Shown here piece after piece: positions 13,901 to 26,144 of a stretch of 64,000 nt of DNA; position 1 is the stretch's first letter; each line of letters begins with the position of its first letter. A model generated the notes under the pieces. The model searched no databases. It saw only the letters and a program-made list of their open reading frames with translations, and was not told where the DNA came from. This stretch comes from Protonemura montana. Lineage: Eukaryota > Arthropoda > Insecta > Plecoptera > Nemouridae. The DNA lies in NCBI GenBank assembly GCA_947568835.1, contig OX387602.1:3442570-3506569 (forward strand), written 5' to 3'. The position numbers were made by a program, and so were the translations under genes.

Positions 13901-15191
13901 TTCAGCGACTAGAGAGAGGGGGATAGTCGCTGGGGCGCGGAGATGTGCATTGTTCGATGTCAATAGAACACTTGACGGTGAGCTGAAATCTCTCCAGGTT
14001 TCAATCTCAAGGGGATGACAAGTATAGAGCATGGTGTGATGGCGTCCACGCTGAGGACAGAGATAGTGCCATGGCCATGCCATAGGTGTAGGACAAAGAA
14101 GCAGGTATGTCTGAGAGAAGGGCTCCGCAAACATACGACGCTCCATTGTGAGCCTGTGAAAGGAACTAATTTCATGGGATGCCACTGAGAAGTACTTCCG
14201 GGGCGTCGCGGCCGCCGCCTTCACCGACGCCGTCATGCTAGCAAGTCACGTGATTGGTCTGCGCGACAAAAGATTTTAAAGCTTGATGCTTTTATCGTAT
14301 TTCATTCTGTGAATTATAGCGGCATTCGTCAGTGGTCCATTCTTCCCTCGCGAGTGGCAGAAGCCCTCGACAGGTGCGATGATGAGGCGTCGAGTCGCTC
14401 TTGACCTGCTTAGCAACCGACGTCGCGTCCTCAGGCAGCAACTACTTCCTAGCTCCTGCCTTTGGTGACCTTTTAATGGTATTCATTTTACCAGTTCTGT
14501 TGGCAAGCAGTAATATTTCTCTTCAGGGTTGGTTAATATGGCGCTAAGCATTTTAGCAATATTTTTCACGGCATGCCCTGGCCACAATACGTGCGTACCT
14601 TCCTAACATCTCCCCCTCTCTCTTTCCCATCGTATATCTCTCTCTTTCGATCTGAAAACATGCGTCACTTTTTTCGCATAGTCCATTGTGCTGGCGTCGT
14701 GCGCGATCCCCCTCTGCGAGCCCCCCTCCCCCACGCACACATTGCGTACACGTAGTATCAGCTCATCCACCCCATCACCTCGCTCATTCTAATGATAAGA
14801 ATAAAATTATCGGCACACGCTAATCCAAAGTTCTTCTTCACCGAGTCGAATCCCTCATCCTCAAATCAGTTGCACAACGTTATAGCTCACAAACGAATGA
14901 CTTGTACCTATCAGCGATATGATTTATGTAACTGTAATACACATTTCGCATAAAAATATAACCAAATGGTCATCTGATCTCATTTTCAGATATCTGTAAT
15001 AGACGGGCTCTACACAGCAGTGATAAATTGCGCCAGAGTATTAATATACCATCCGATGACAATCTTGTCTTGTTTTATTTCTGGGAATGTACCAAAGATT
15101 TCTAATCTTGTGCGTCGCTATAAATAGAGTTCGGTAAAAGTGAAGAGTGTTCTTGAATGACTTGCGCGGCGAGCACCTGTGGTCGACGCTT

Positions 15192-15225
15192 TATAAATAC
15201 ATGCGTCGCATTCATTCAGCGTCTG
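15192..15225 (+). promoter_or_regulatory. Possible core promoter (TATAAATA with an initiator-like site)
   Basis: TATAAATA at 15192-15199, followed about 27 bases later by CATTCATTCAG, an initiator-like spacing. Nearby sequence is CpG-richer than its surroundings. No ORF or splice-compatible exon follows, so any transcript would be non-coding. Could easily be chance. Confidence 0.2.
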
Positions 15226-16478
15226 TAGTCTTGACGTGCGCATCATCTGGACGCCGACGCCGACGCCAAGGCTTTGCCAGACAATGCGGTCTGATCTTGG
15301 CGGCCGAGTAATTAGCTCGGCTTGATGTGAATCAATTAATAACGAACCAGAATAACGAGCAAACGGGATTTGGTGGAACGTTCGGCAAAGAACCGCATTA
15401 GAAGAATGCTTTAGGCTACAATCTAAATATCTACATAAAGAATCTTATCTTTGTAGCAAAGTCGAGCTCGCTTTGATGAATTAAGTCTAACGAAGAGTTG
15501 ATACGCATATCTCTTAGCTGAGCTAGTAATTACAATAAAACACTCTTACGGGTTTCATTTGAAATTTTAAAATCCTGCCTATCTCTAGCCACGCTAAGAA
15601 CGAACATTACCTGAAACTAAACGTACCAATTAGTGCTCATATCCCAAATTCGTGCAACCAACAAACGGTATCTCAATAAAAATTTTAAGTGTTTTAATCT
15701 GGAACCCAACAGAAAACTTAGATTGTAAGTCCTTGAGTAACTGCTCAATTGAAACCTGCACACATCCCTAAGATCAAAGGAATGCTTGTCAGCGACAAAA
15801 TTGTGGGATAATGTTGTCCTTATATTATGCTTGCTACACATGCGTGACTGTCATTGCGCCTAGACTCAGCCCGCACATCATATTTCAACACGGCACCTCC
15901 ACTGCCAAAACAAATTAATACTTCACACCATTTTACAAATACACAAAAGGTAATTTTATTTCTAAAATACGTTGTGGTGCATGTCATTACCCCGTTTACA
16001 TTATCAGAGGTCCATATTATGAAAATATCAGTTGCTCCTGAACGCAGCCCGCAGATCAAATGTGTTGGTGGTCGTCATTATCGCTCTGACGCCCGACAGA
16101 AAGTTCACATGAAAATATCAATTTGGTTGTGAACGCCGCAAAGCCGCTTTAAACTGTGCGCGAAACAAAATATTTTATTAAATATAATGGAAGCGATTGT
16201 TAACTCAAAAACACTGGGCTATATTTTGACTCGGAACGGCTTTTAGACTTCCCTTTATTGTCTTTAATCCCCGGTAAATGTACGTGTGACTGGCTTGAAG
16301 GGAGATTTAAAGTAGTGGCAATTTATTTAAGTGATACTTCGTTTTCAGTCCATTGTTTCCGCCAAGTAAGCGTTCGCGTCATGCTTGTTACTCCTGCCGC
16401 ACACTCCCGCGTCCTGTCCCTGCATTTGGTCAGCAAGATATTTATTTGACGTGGTATTAGAACCCTAAACATAATGCG

Positions 16479-16505
16479 GGCTGGCGGGCGGGCGGGCGGG
16501 CTGCC
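16479..16505 (+). repeat. (GGGC)n short repeat
   Basis: GGCGGGCGGGCGGGCGGGC run, G-rich on the plus strand. A related C-rich GCCC/GCCT repeat lies at 884-914. Confidence 0.8.
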
Positions 16506-19500
16506 AGACGAACGCGAATAAATGTAATACGCTCGTGAAAAATGTGCGAAATAGCCCAGCAGGGAAAAATGTGGCTGTGCCTGTGCGCTTAGAACACGAT
16601 TGCGGTATAATTTACGATGTTCGGAAAGAGGATTTGACTTCCTCATTATCTCTGTTACATTATCTTCTCACACTGCGGTGTTCATAAACGTAAAGCTTGC
16701 GTACCGAGATTTTAAAGCGAAATCTTCTCTGACGGGTCGTGACGATTATCGTAATAATTCATGGCAATCCCGAATTTACTGGTTGTTAATCATGACCTAA
16801 TTTTATTAAAATTAATTTTGTGTGGGTTGTGCGTCTACAGCTTTACCAACATTATAGATTTGCATTTCAATCCTGGTTGTTAATGTTGAGATACTTTATT
16901 GGAGACCTGAGGCGACAGGAAAAAGTTTCTGATACCCACAATTTTTTTTTAAATTATCGTTGCGTTTGTTCTTTTACAGCTTCGACTGAAAATATATTTC
17001 AACCCGTCGAATCAAGCCCGTTGAAACCCTTCGGAAGACAATAGAAATATCGATCTTCACTATCATTGATTCAAGAGCTACGGCTGGTCAGTTCGTCAAT
17101 CGATACTGTTTCAAAAGATTTCAGGGACAATCCCTTGTGTTCTGAATGCTATCTGAATGAAGCTCGTTTAATGTGCTCGTGGGTGGACTCCGTGTTCGCA
17201 CATTGCCCGTTCTACCGCCGCATACCTGTGCCTGACGTTCATGCTACGTCGGCATTTTGCAGCCCTGGCCGTCTCTCGAATATCACCTGCCGTCTCTCTA
17301 TCATGTTAGTGAATATTTCCTTGGGCACTTTGCTCCCGGAAAATTCCCCACGCATATTATGTACTGCCATGTGGGTAGGCATATCATTTCGTGCTACCTC
17401 TGCCGTGAACAGAGAAATACAAAGAGATTCCTAGGAATTTATTGCAGTCCACAAAGTTTAAACACGTTATAGCTTCAGAGATTTGTAATCAGAGAGGTAG
17501 AATGACACTCACGTTTCTCAGAACGGACAGTAGATTATTGAAATAATTTTGGAGCAGATGGTTCAAATACATTAATGCCCAAATTAGACAATTACGTTAT
17601 GGCGATGGTAGCATGAGTTATGTTTTCCTGATTGAGTTGTATGTATACTTCTTGTGGAGTTTTGTCCTCTTCAAAGCGTTATTGTTTCTAGAATCTTCGA
17701 TGTTATTTGAGTATTCTAGAACGTATCTGCGAACAGAACTGTCGAGAGTCTATTTGTCGAGCGACGGAAGGTCCTCTCTCGGATGTAAGGTTGCAAATTC
17801 ATGATGCGGCAACTGGATAGACTTTGCAACAATGTAAATCAATGTTCAAAAAGTATTGTTTCTCAAAACTGTTCTTTGCATTTGATAAAAAAATATGTAT
17901 TAAAAAATATGTCCGTATGATTCCCATTCAAGTGGTAGATAATTATTTGATCATTATCTGGAGCTCTAAGCATGATTAAACCACTGAGCATGACTGTCTT
18001 TTTACGTTCTGTCAGTCAGAACATTGTTAACCTATCGCAACAAAGTACAAACAATGCGGTAGAATTCTCCCTTTAGTTCTGAGGCAAGTCTCTTTTCAAA
18101 CTCCTCTGCACTAGCTCGCTCTCTGCCTTGTTCGGAATGCGCTACACAAAGTGCAAGATGAATTTTAGCAGCACAAGGAACTGTAGCACAGCTGTAAGAC
18201 CGTTAGCTTTGTATGGACATCCTCCCTTCCTCGCACGGCCCCAGAGTGCGCATTTACTTGTAGCAAATGGCGTAATTATCATTATTAATCAATTGCACTG
18301 TATTCATGTAAACTGTAGCCACTGTAGGCCATACGTCCATCGCTCTTCTATTATCTAAACTGGTGAATTGTGCTGAATCTATAGGCGACACTGATGACAT
18401 TCCTACTAGAAACAATAGAAAGATTTATGTTCGCAACCGTATACATTATTTCGTGTACCATTTGTCCCGAGGCTGATTACCGAATTCCTGGAGCAAATCA
18501 TCCCAAGTTTGCATGGCGCGGCCTGAGGTGGCCGCTTTCGGGAGATTACGTGGTTCTAATTGTTCTTGAGAACATCCCGGTATCCTATTTGCAGAAACGA
18601 TTAGAGATCTGCGTGTGGAAAGAGAGAATGATGCCATTCGGTAAATCAAGGCCGGGAAATGTACCTACTTCGAAAAGCCGAAATGCCGGTAGTAGTAAAA
18701 TTGTGCTCTTATATTACCCTGCTCCTCTGTTAATCACTTGTTTACTGAGTCGTTTCATGAACGCTATTGACATTAGTTTAAAATTGTTACAGAATTGTTG
18801 AACTCAGGTGCAGAGCTAATGCGACCGTTGCATTCAATTTTATATTATCTATTTACATTTAATAATGCCGGTAAAAGCGTTGGTACAGCATCTGGATCAA
18901 GGGACTCTCACAAAAAGAGAACAACAATCTCCACAAAATCTATTGGCTTTACTGTTCAACGCGTTTTGCTTATTGCACCTAACATCTGGTGCATTTTCAA
19001 CGCTTTTATCTCCCATTAATGTGGACTGCAAATCGCCTCTACTTATGCTAAGTTCCAAAAAGTCGATGGTACCATTGTAGCACACAGATATGGAATTGCA
19101 GAGATAGCATGTAAACTGCATCGTACAAAACTGACTCTCACGTGTACAGTATACAAGTTGTTGGAGAAAAAAGGAGCCAGCAGAATGATAAACTTTAGAA
19201 AAACCGCGAGATTTCTGTTTATGTATATCAACATGCATTAACGTTTAATCTTCCAGCTTGATACGAAGTACTTTGTCATAATAACCACATACATAAAACA
19301 TTGTGTTTAGCAAGCAGATAATAAGCGTGCAGTCCGCGATGGTAATCTTCAACAGAATCGTCTACGCTTGCGGCATCTATGAAATGGACAAACGTTCACG
19401 AGCTCAGCGCATCCTGGCAGAATTCTTTAAATCTCCTTTTATGCAAAGGATGCAATACATGACGTCCCTAATCGTACTTTAGCATACTCCTCGCTGTCAG

Positions 19501-20138
19501 ATTCACGGTCGGAACATTTAAAATTACCTCAAATAGATAGCAGGGGTGCAGAATTCTGATGCTTCATCCAGGCCAACAACACCTGTGCTTGCTTCCTACA
19601 TATTTAATAATCTGGAAAACAAAGTTTCCCTGTTTTATCTATCTCATTTTTAAATATCACCGCTTCAACGGCGCTTTCAATGACGTCTCCATTGAGGCTA
19701 GGTTTTAATTAATCTAACAAGCGGCGAATACTAATTCCAGCTATGCTCGACATTGTTCGGTGCTCAGAGACGGTTCGGTTTCGCAGGCGACGTAATTGTG
19801 CAGTGTGACAACATACTATTTGTCAATTTACAATAGTGCTACACACGATCGCGGCATAGTTTCACAAGTCCTGCCATTATCATTTTCCATGCTGGCAGGA
19901 AGGGCACGTAAGTGTGTGTTTGTGTGTGTGTTTGTGTGCTGGGAACAGTTAGAAAACTATTCGCGCGCTGCAACGGGGTAAGTTTGAAACCATGGCTATA
20001 ACAACTAGACTGCCGGCATTCCCTTTAGGTGCGGGCTATTTATTGGACAGAGATTTATAGGGGGGATGTAGAAAGCAATTATATTTCCTTGTCCGCTTTT
20101 CCAATCCCAAGCGTTATTTTCTCTTTATAACCTGTTTC

Positions 20139-20180
20139 AAAAAAAAAAAAAAATAGAAAAAAAAAACGGGAAAAAAACGA
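20139..20180 (+). repeat. A-rich tract
   Basis: Runs of 15 and 10 A residues, then GGGAAAAAAACG. It could be the poly-A end of a retroposed sequence on the plus strand, but nothing recognisable lies upstream. Confidence 0.6.
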
Positions 20181-20789
20181 AAATAACCTCATTTTCTCTT
20201 TAGATTTAATTTAACACGGTATAACAATAGAAATGCATTGATATGTCTTCGAGCAACAACCAGACTTTTCTTGCAAAACACATTTGAAATTAATTAAATA
20301 TTATTTCACAGAAATTATTTTTTAGTGTGAGATCTTGCAATATCGCAGTGACAGAACTTGTTGGTTGATTTGAGAGATTTACATACTGTAACCAAATGAA
20401 AAAGATAGGTTATATGTGGACGTCTGCATAACCAAAGAGTCCATATCGTCGCAGTGGACACCATTTTGCCCCCTAGCTATTTCGTTTTTCTACCCGAATA
20501 GCATTCTATACGCTGGTATTTATGATATCATCACTTCCGGGTCATCCCGAGAGTGTTAAATCAGCGGCCGGAAGAAACCGAGTGTCGTTTAATCAGTCAA
20601 GATATCGTGCGAAGTAGTTGGTGGCAGGGAGTGTGGAGTTTGGAGCATGGGGGCAGGGGGTGGAGCTGCAGTGATTAGCCCTTGATGCCGCCGCCCCGTG
20701 GGGAGGACAGAGGGAAGGTAACCGCTGATGCTCCCTAGGGAATACTCTTAATTAAATCTCACCAAGAAGGAAGCAACTACGACGCCGAC

Positions 20790-20790
20790 G

Positions 20791-20824
<34 letters not shown>

Positions 20825-20825
20825 C
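20790..20825 (+). repeat. (GAC)n trinucleotide microsatellite
   Basis: About ten uninterrupted GAC units inside a longer GAC/GCC-rich patch (20777-20840). Non-coding context; no ORF of note covers it. Confidence 0.9.
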
Positions 20826-23281
20826 AACGACGAGGACAAAACAAAAGGGAAACGGCGCGGGATGGGAGCGACGAAACCAACCCAACTTGAGCCGTCACAG
20901 GACACACAACTACCAACCTTACACGTCTAATCTAATTGATTGGCGGTATCTCACCAACACGGGGGCCAGCTTTACATTGCTCAAAGGTCACGACGTAAGC
21001 GACCGAAACCAATCCCGTATAAGCCACGTGGATTAACCCTGGCTTTGTACACTTGAAGATCGAGCGCTGCGCTGCATGCCCTGGTAAAGTGGCTCACTCT
21101 TATCTGCAGGATTGTCTTTGTGTGTTTCTCTGTCTCTGTGCTCTCCTCTGTCTGTGCGCTCGCCGGCATGCTCGGGGTACCGACGTGGGCAGGTTGCGTG
21201 TCCGTCGAGGAACGCGAGGAGCGTTTCGCATCGATGCGGCTCGTATTTCTCCCGTGTCCCTGGCAACTTTATCAGCCTGCTAAGAAGCGGTCAGTCGATG
21301 GGCACACGATTTCATCTGCGGTTCTTGTAAATGCTTGGGTCTCGAGACTTACTGTAGCATTCAGGGCGGTTTATCTTGGGTATTGTCGCCAGTATGTGAA
21401 CGCATTGCTTTACATAGGGGTATGTTTCATACCAATGGGCTCCGCACCATCGACACAAACCAAACCATGTCTAGCAAAAGAAGTTGACTATCAGCTTCTT
21501 TCATTATTTTTCACTGTCCCTAGATGCGCTGTTTTTTTTAAATGTAAGGTAAGTATAGCATCTCATATCTTTCTGGCCCACGCATACCTTTTGATAAGGT
21601 GCATTAGGGGGTGAAAAAAAGCTACAGCAAATTTCGAATGTAAAGGCACTGGCACCGAGGATAAAAAAAAAAATCGAATCAAATCAAATATTTCAGAAAA
21701 TGTGACTCAATCCAAAGAATTGTACGAGCAGAAAACCAATTTTTCGTCAATCTTGTCTCCTATTGAACAGCAACCTCTTTAATTCGCAGATTCCTCTCCC
21801 TATCTCTCACTTTCTCTCTCACTCGAGCATAATTATTAGTTAACTTTATCGCTTTCATACCAAATGCGGCTTAACTCATGTGCGTAGAGAGTAATAATAA
21901 CTCTGCAGCCGCTTTCTCTAATTGTACGTGGCACGCATAGTACGCGCAAGTATAACGTGTGCACGAAGGGATTCCCGGGGGGTGGAAGGATGGGCGGTGG
22001 CAGCGGCGGCGGCGGGCGGGGGGCTTATTTGGTTCAGTTGCGGCTTATCTGAAGTTTGGAACTCTGCGAACAGTTTCATTTATCTTCTTCACACTTGACT
22101 GGTGCCACTCTCATACTGCAATATCGCCTCTATCACTCTTCGTCCTGCACCCCGCACCTAGCCGAATCTCCCGCCGTCCCTGCCGCCCTGCCGCCGAGCC
22201 TCACGCTCAGCCCTGCCGAGGTTTATCACTAGGTACGTTTTTCCGGTGCACCACCACCTAACGTCTGCCATTAACATTTCCATACTCTCTAACGCGTCAA
22301 GCAGACGCCTGGCAAATTTTACTAAGAACTGGGTAGGCTGACAAAACGTCTAGTGAGTACTGATCTGCGATATCCGCTTTCCTGAGCAGTTTATAGAACA
22401 GATTGCACAGCCATAAGACTGAGGTATAAGTGCACAGCACCCTCCCAGCTGGAAAGTAGTTATGTTGACATATTCAAGGTACCTTTCACCAAATTCATCC
22501 GGGCATTGCTGGTTTAAAACAAATCCCAGTGTCTTGTGGTTCGGCCATAAAGAAATGTACCTCGAAAGTCTTGCAAACCACTCCGAAAGAGACTTAACAG
22601 TTTTGCCCGTGAGAATAAACACAAGCCCAAAGACTTCCCCCCCCCCCCACCCCACGCCATCACAACCATCTCACAACTCATTATTTAATTTTGAGATGAG
22701 ATTTCAGTGGTGAGATTTCAAATACTTATTACATCTGCAAAATAATCCTCAAGATTGTTATAATTTGTAGAAATATTATTTGAATAGCTCAAAAACTGGC
22801 TCACCTAGGTGCGACAAAAGATTAGAGCAAAAGGAAAATAGCGCATATCAGGGGAGATGATTTGTTGTATTTAAAAAAAAATTGCAGTTGGCCCACGTAT
22901 CATCCCAAAACGCGTTTTGTTGCCTTTGCAAGAAAATGTGCGTTTCATTACCGAACGGAGTACAGAGGTTCCTAACCATGCAAACCATCGTAGTTGTACC
23001 TCAAATCGTTGTACGCCAGTTTGCAAAAGTGACCAGCGTGAAGTGTTTGAAATATGTAAAGTCTGTCCTCCTATCCTGCCAAGGAGTAACATCAATAGAC
23101 GTGAACAATTCGTGAAATTGTGAGCTTAATGTGTATTCGATGGCAGTTCGAATCATTGTCCCGCTGAAAACCAAAACACAATCGCGTGTCTCTTCAGGCC
23201 AGCCAGTGTTATTATGCTTATTGCAAAGGACACAATATCCATGCAAATTTCAATTAGCAAAAGTTTGCCATCGTGCGGCTA

Positions 23282-23326
23282 CCCCCCCCCCCCCCCCCCC
23301 CTCCCCCACCACCCACCACCACCCAC
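23282..23326 (+). repeat. Poly-C tract (20) with CCACC repeats
   Basis: Twenty C residues, then CTCCCCCACC and ACC/CACC units. It gives rise to an apparent 184-codon plus-strand ORF that I do not believe. Confidence 0.9.
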
Positions 23327-24558
23327 ACTTCAGCCGCCCAGCTGGCTACCCCTACTCTATCACGGTCCTAGTCGAGTGCAGCATCCACTTAATTAGGCCT
23401 ATTTTGTGGTGCCGCTCGGCGGGCGTCGCCGCAGAACCGGGGCATGCAAAACACCGAGTATTGGAACGTCTCGAAAACGAAATGAAGAGCAAATTTGTGG
23501 CCTTATTTGCATATCGTAGTATAAAATCTAGATTATACGGCGAGCTATGCCCATCTAATTGGAATCGACAAGAAGCTAAAAGTGAGAATACGGTTCCTCC
23601 GCTTTTTATTACAACTATGATAATATTATACGGTAGCATGGCGAGAAAATGTGGTTTCTGCGGATACGTTTATATTGTTCAGTAATAGGTTACATTTTAT
23701 ATTTAATTTAATAAGCATAGGACGCATTATAGCTGTCAAAATGGAAAATAGTTCAAATGGCCGGTAGTAAACAAATAAATCTCATCGGGCGATTTGAAAA
23801 TACAATTTTTCTTGTACACCCGTCTGATCACTTATTTCGTAATCATTGTTTTATACAGAGTTATTTGAGCTTAACATGCCAATGTGCCATTTGGTATATA
23901 GTCATTGACTTAAAGCCACTGGGGCAGATTGACCAGGACCAGCTCTAACCGAAAGTGGAAGCCATGATTTTGTGCACATAAAGACCTTTTAAAAAATTGT
24001 GAATTAAACATGCACATCTCTGAAGAGCATATAAAAGAAGGAAGAAATTTTGCATGTTCTGCGACAAAAGTGATCACCATGATCCCCTTGTACACGTTAC
24101 AAACATTTAATTGCCACATAAGCACCTCCTGAATGACACAAACCACAAATATGTAAACTTGATGTAAACAATCAGTGACACAGCCTGGTTGAATCATTGA
24201 CACAAACTGGTTGGATGCAGAAGTTGTGCCATGTGCAGAATGCACTTGTGCACCTAATTAAATGCAATGAATCAGGCTATTCGTTCAAATGCTTTGTTTC
24301 GAAAATCATACAAAGCCGGTCGTGGATGTAAAATTGATTACACATAGTCAGCATGATTGGTGAAATTGGTCCATTGATTGCAGTAATTATCTAAATTAAA
24401 ATGTAAATACCCAATCAATAGCGCTTCAAAATGCAACCGCACGCCGAAGCCACATTTGCCGGGCCACTGGGGAGATCAGACGGTATTGGTGGCTGTCGTA
24501 CATGCCAAGTAGCTGTAAACTCCTATTCTATCTTATTTATCACAGGCACCAATAATAG

Positions 24559-25067
24559 TAGCCATATTGTAGCCATGTAGCCATGTAGCCGTGTAGCACC
24601 GAACGGTTTAGCGTGTTGTACACACTGGTTCTCGTGAGATCATCGAAGTTAAGCAACACAGTGCTGAGTCAGGTATTGAATGGGTGACCATCATACACAT
24701 GACCAGTTCTGTTCGGGAGAGAGGTTAGAGGGATGAAAGTTAGTACAGCAACTTCACTCGCCTTGCTTATCAACCTCTCGACAGCATGGATTTGTGGAGG
24801 AATCCTGCTGTTCGAGTTGTACCGTCCTTCGGAAGGGACGTTAAGCCGGTGGTCCACTTGGTGCTCTTCGACAGAAGTAGGCTAAGTGCCGGCTCCGGGT
24901 ATCTCCTCCTCCCTTCTAGACTATGTTAGGTTCATTATCATCCACTCATTCACCGACGCCATTAGACCAGTGCCGCATGGCCAGTTGTCAAAACAATGCG
25001 TCGTTAAACACCACAAATTAATCAAGCCATGTAGCCATATTTTAGCCATTTAGCCATGTAGCCGTTT
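24559..25067 (+). mobile_element. SINE with a 5S rRNA-like head (SINE3 type), with flanking 36-bp direct repeats
   Basis: The element proper is about 24595-25031. The stretch from 24634 reads as 5S rRNA: CTGGTTCTCGTGAGATCATC, then GAAGTTAAGCAAC (box A region) and GAATGGGTGACCA (box C region, 24679-24691). After the head comes an unrelated body containing GGAAGGGACGTTAAGCCGG, and a tail ending in an A/T-rich CACCACAAATTAATCAA. Flanks 24559-24594 and 25032-25067 match at 33 of 36 positions and are built from a TAGCCATG-type unit. It is a mobile element, not a functional 5S gene: internal promoter elements are diverged and the 3' half of 5S is missing. Confidence 0.82.
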
Positions 25068-25261
25068 GGCTGCTGACTCGCTGGCAGGTCCAACCCATGG
25101 GAAGACTTCTAGGTGTTGATAACTTCTGGTAATTAGCTAGGCAGGTGTGGGGCATGACTATAGGTACGAGGTCGCATAATTTGATGATAGTTAATTTAAA
25201 GAGGTCGCACGGGAAAGTTGTAAATGTGAACTATCGTTTGATTTTTTTTTGTAAATAGTTG

Positions 25262-25267
25262 TTTATT
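25262..25267 (-). terminator. Candidate poly(A) signal of the 3beta-HSD-like gene
   Basis: AATAAA on the minus strand, about 245 bases after the stop codon and just before the SINE-bearing intergenic stretch. Confidence 0.5.
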
Positions 25268-25509
25268 TTTGCCACGAAAAAAAATGTATGACAATTCAAT
25301 TTCTCCAACGATATTGTTCTCGGTCTAAACGTGAACGACAGGAAGAATGCAAATAATTGTGAAATAAAAGCCGAGTACACATCACGTACAGCAATACGAC
25401 CGTAGGTGCTAGTATTTTCTGAACACTCCTGCACTCTGTGGGCATTTCCTCGAGTCACGTCAGCCCATCGTATCGACCGCAACAATTTCCAGCGCAAACT
25501 CAAAATCCT

Positions 25510-26144
25510 TTACTCTTCTTCTTTCAACTCACTTTGAACCGGCGCGCCGCGTCGAGCCATGGCCATTTTCCGAAACTTTTCACGGTTATAATACCTGCCA
25601 GAGCTGACCAATGCATCGTCCGGAGAAAAGATGGGCGAGTATTCCAACGCAATGGCGGCGCGAAGACGGTTCAAGTATATAATAGAACTCAAGTACGAGA
25701 CCGCCGCTCGTGGAGACACCGGCAGCGTGACTCTGGGACGGAGGAACGTGGAGACAAAAATCTCTATGATCCCGGCAATGAAATACGCTAAAAGGGCAGG
25801 TATGTACCACCGAGAGATTCTGCACCGGGGCATCGCCTCGGATACCGAGCAGAGCCTGTGTGTGAAACGTATCAAGTCTTGGGGTGGAGTGTCGTCGGTG
25901 ATGAAGACGGGAAGGCCTGCGGCTCGGCCAGGCTCGTCTAAGAGGAGGTCTTTAGCACGCAAGTGTGCCCAAGCAGCATTGCCCACGTACGTGTGTTGTT
26001 GGCGACCCCCGACACCGGCAAACCGCACGAATGTGCGTCCGTCGAACAGTTGGCAGGCATCGATCAGCGAGGAGATCAGCAGGTGATCCTCTTCGCCGTA
26101 CATGAGCGTCGGTCGCAGGGCAATCGTTCGCAGGGTCTGCACGC
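25510..26144 (-). CDS. 3beta-HSD-like coding exon 5 (residues 189-399 and stop)
   Basis: A 635-bp last exon after a gttccag acceptor. It has TIALRPTLMYGEED, TYVGNAAWAH (the substrate-side VxNxAxAH motif of the family) and a hydrophobic helix at residues 301-323. It ends in a charged tail (ELKEEE). Antisense ORFs of up to 151 codons over this exon are shadows. Confidence 0.94.

Larger units (their letters stand above)
5380..24558. other. Large intergenic stretch, no gene recognised
   Basis: Nineteen kb downstream of the dehydrogenase gene. Read on both strands, it has no ORF above 164 codons and none resembling a known family. The longest (8297-8761 minus, 154 codons; 21120-21614 plus, 164 codons) lack domains and partner exons. 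Contents are microsatellites, polypyrimidine patches (10732-10752, 14611-14650, 21800-21825), G-rich tracts, and scattered TAAT-rich patches that could be enhancers. Confidence 0.55.

Noticed and set aside
21120..21614. 164-codon plus-strand ORF
   Set aside because: Starts in a TGTCTCTG simple-sequence patch; Cys/Ser-rich product with no family resemblance and no splice context.
23131..23685. 184-codon plus-strand ORF
   Set aside because: It reads through a 20-base poly-C tract as Pro/His repeats. No domain, start context or splice partner.
24595..24710. A functional 5S rRNA gene
   Set aside because: Only the 5' two thirds resemble 5S; promoter boxes are diverged, and the sequence continues into a SINE body.
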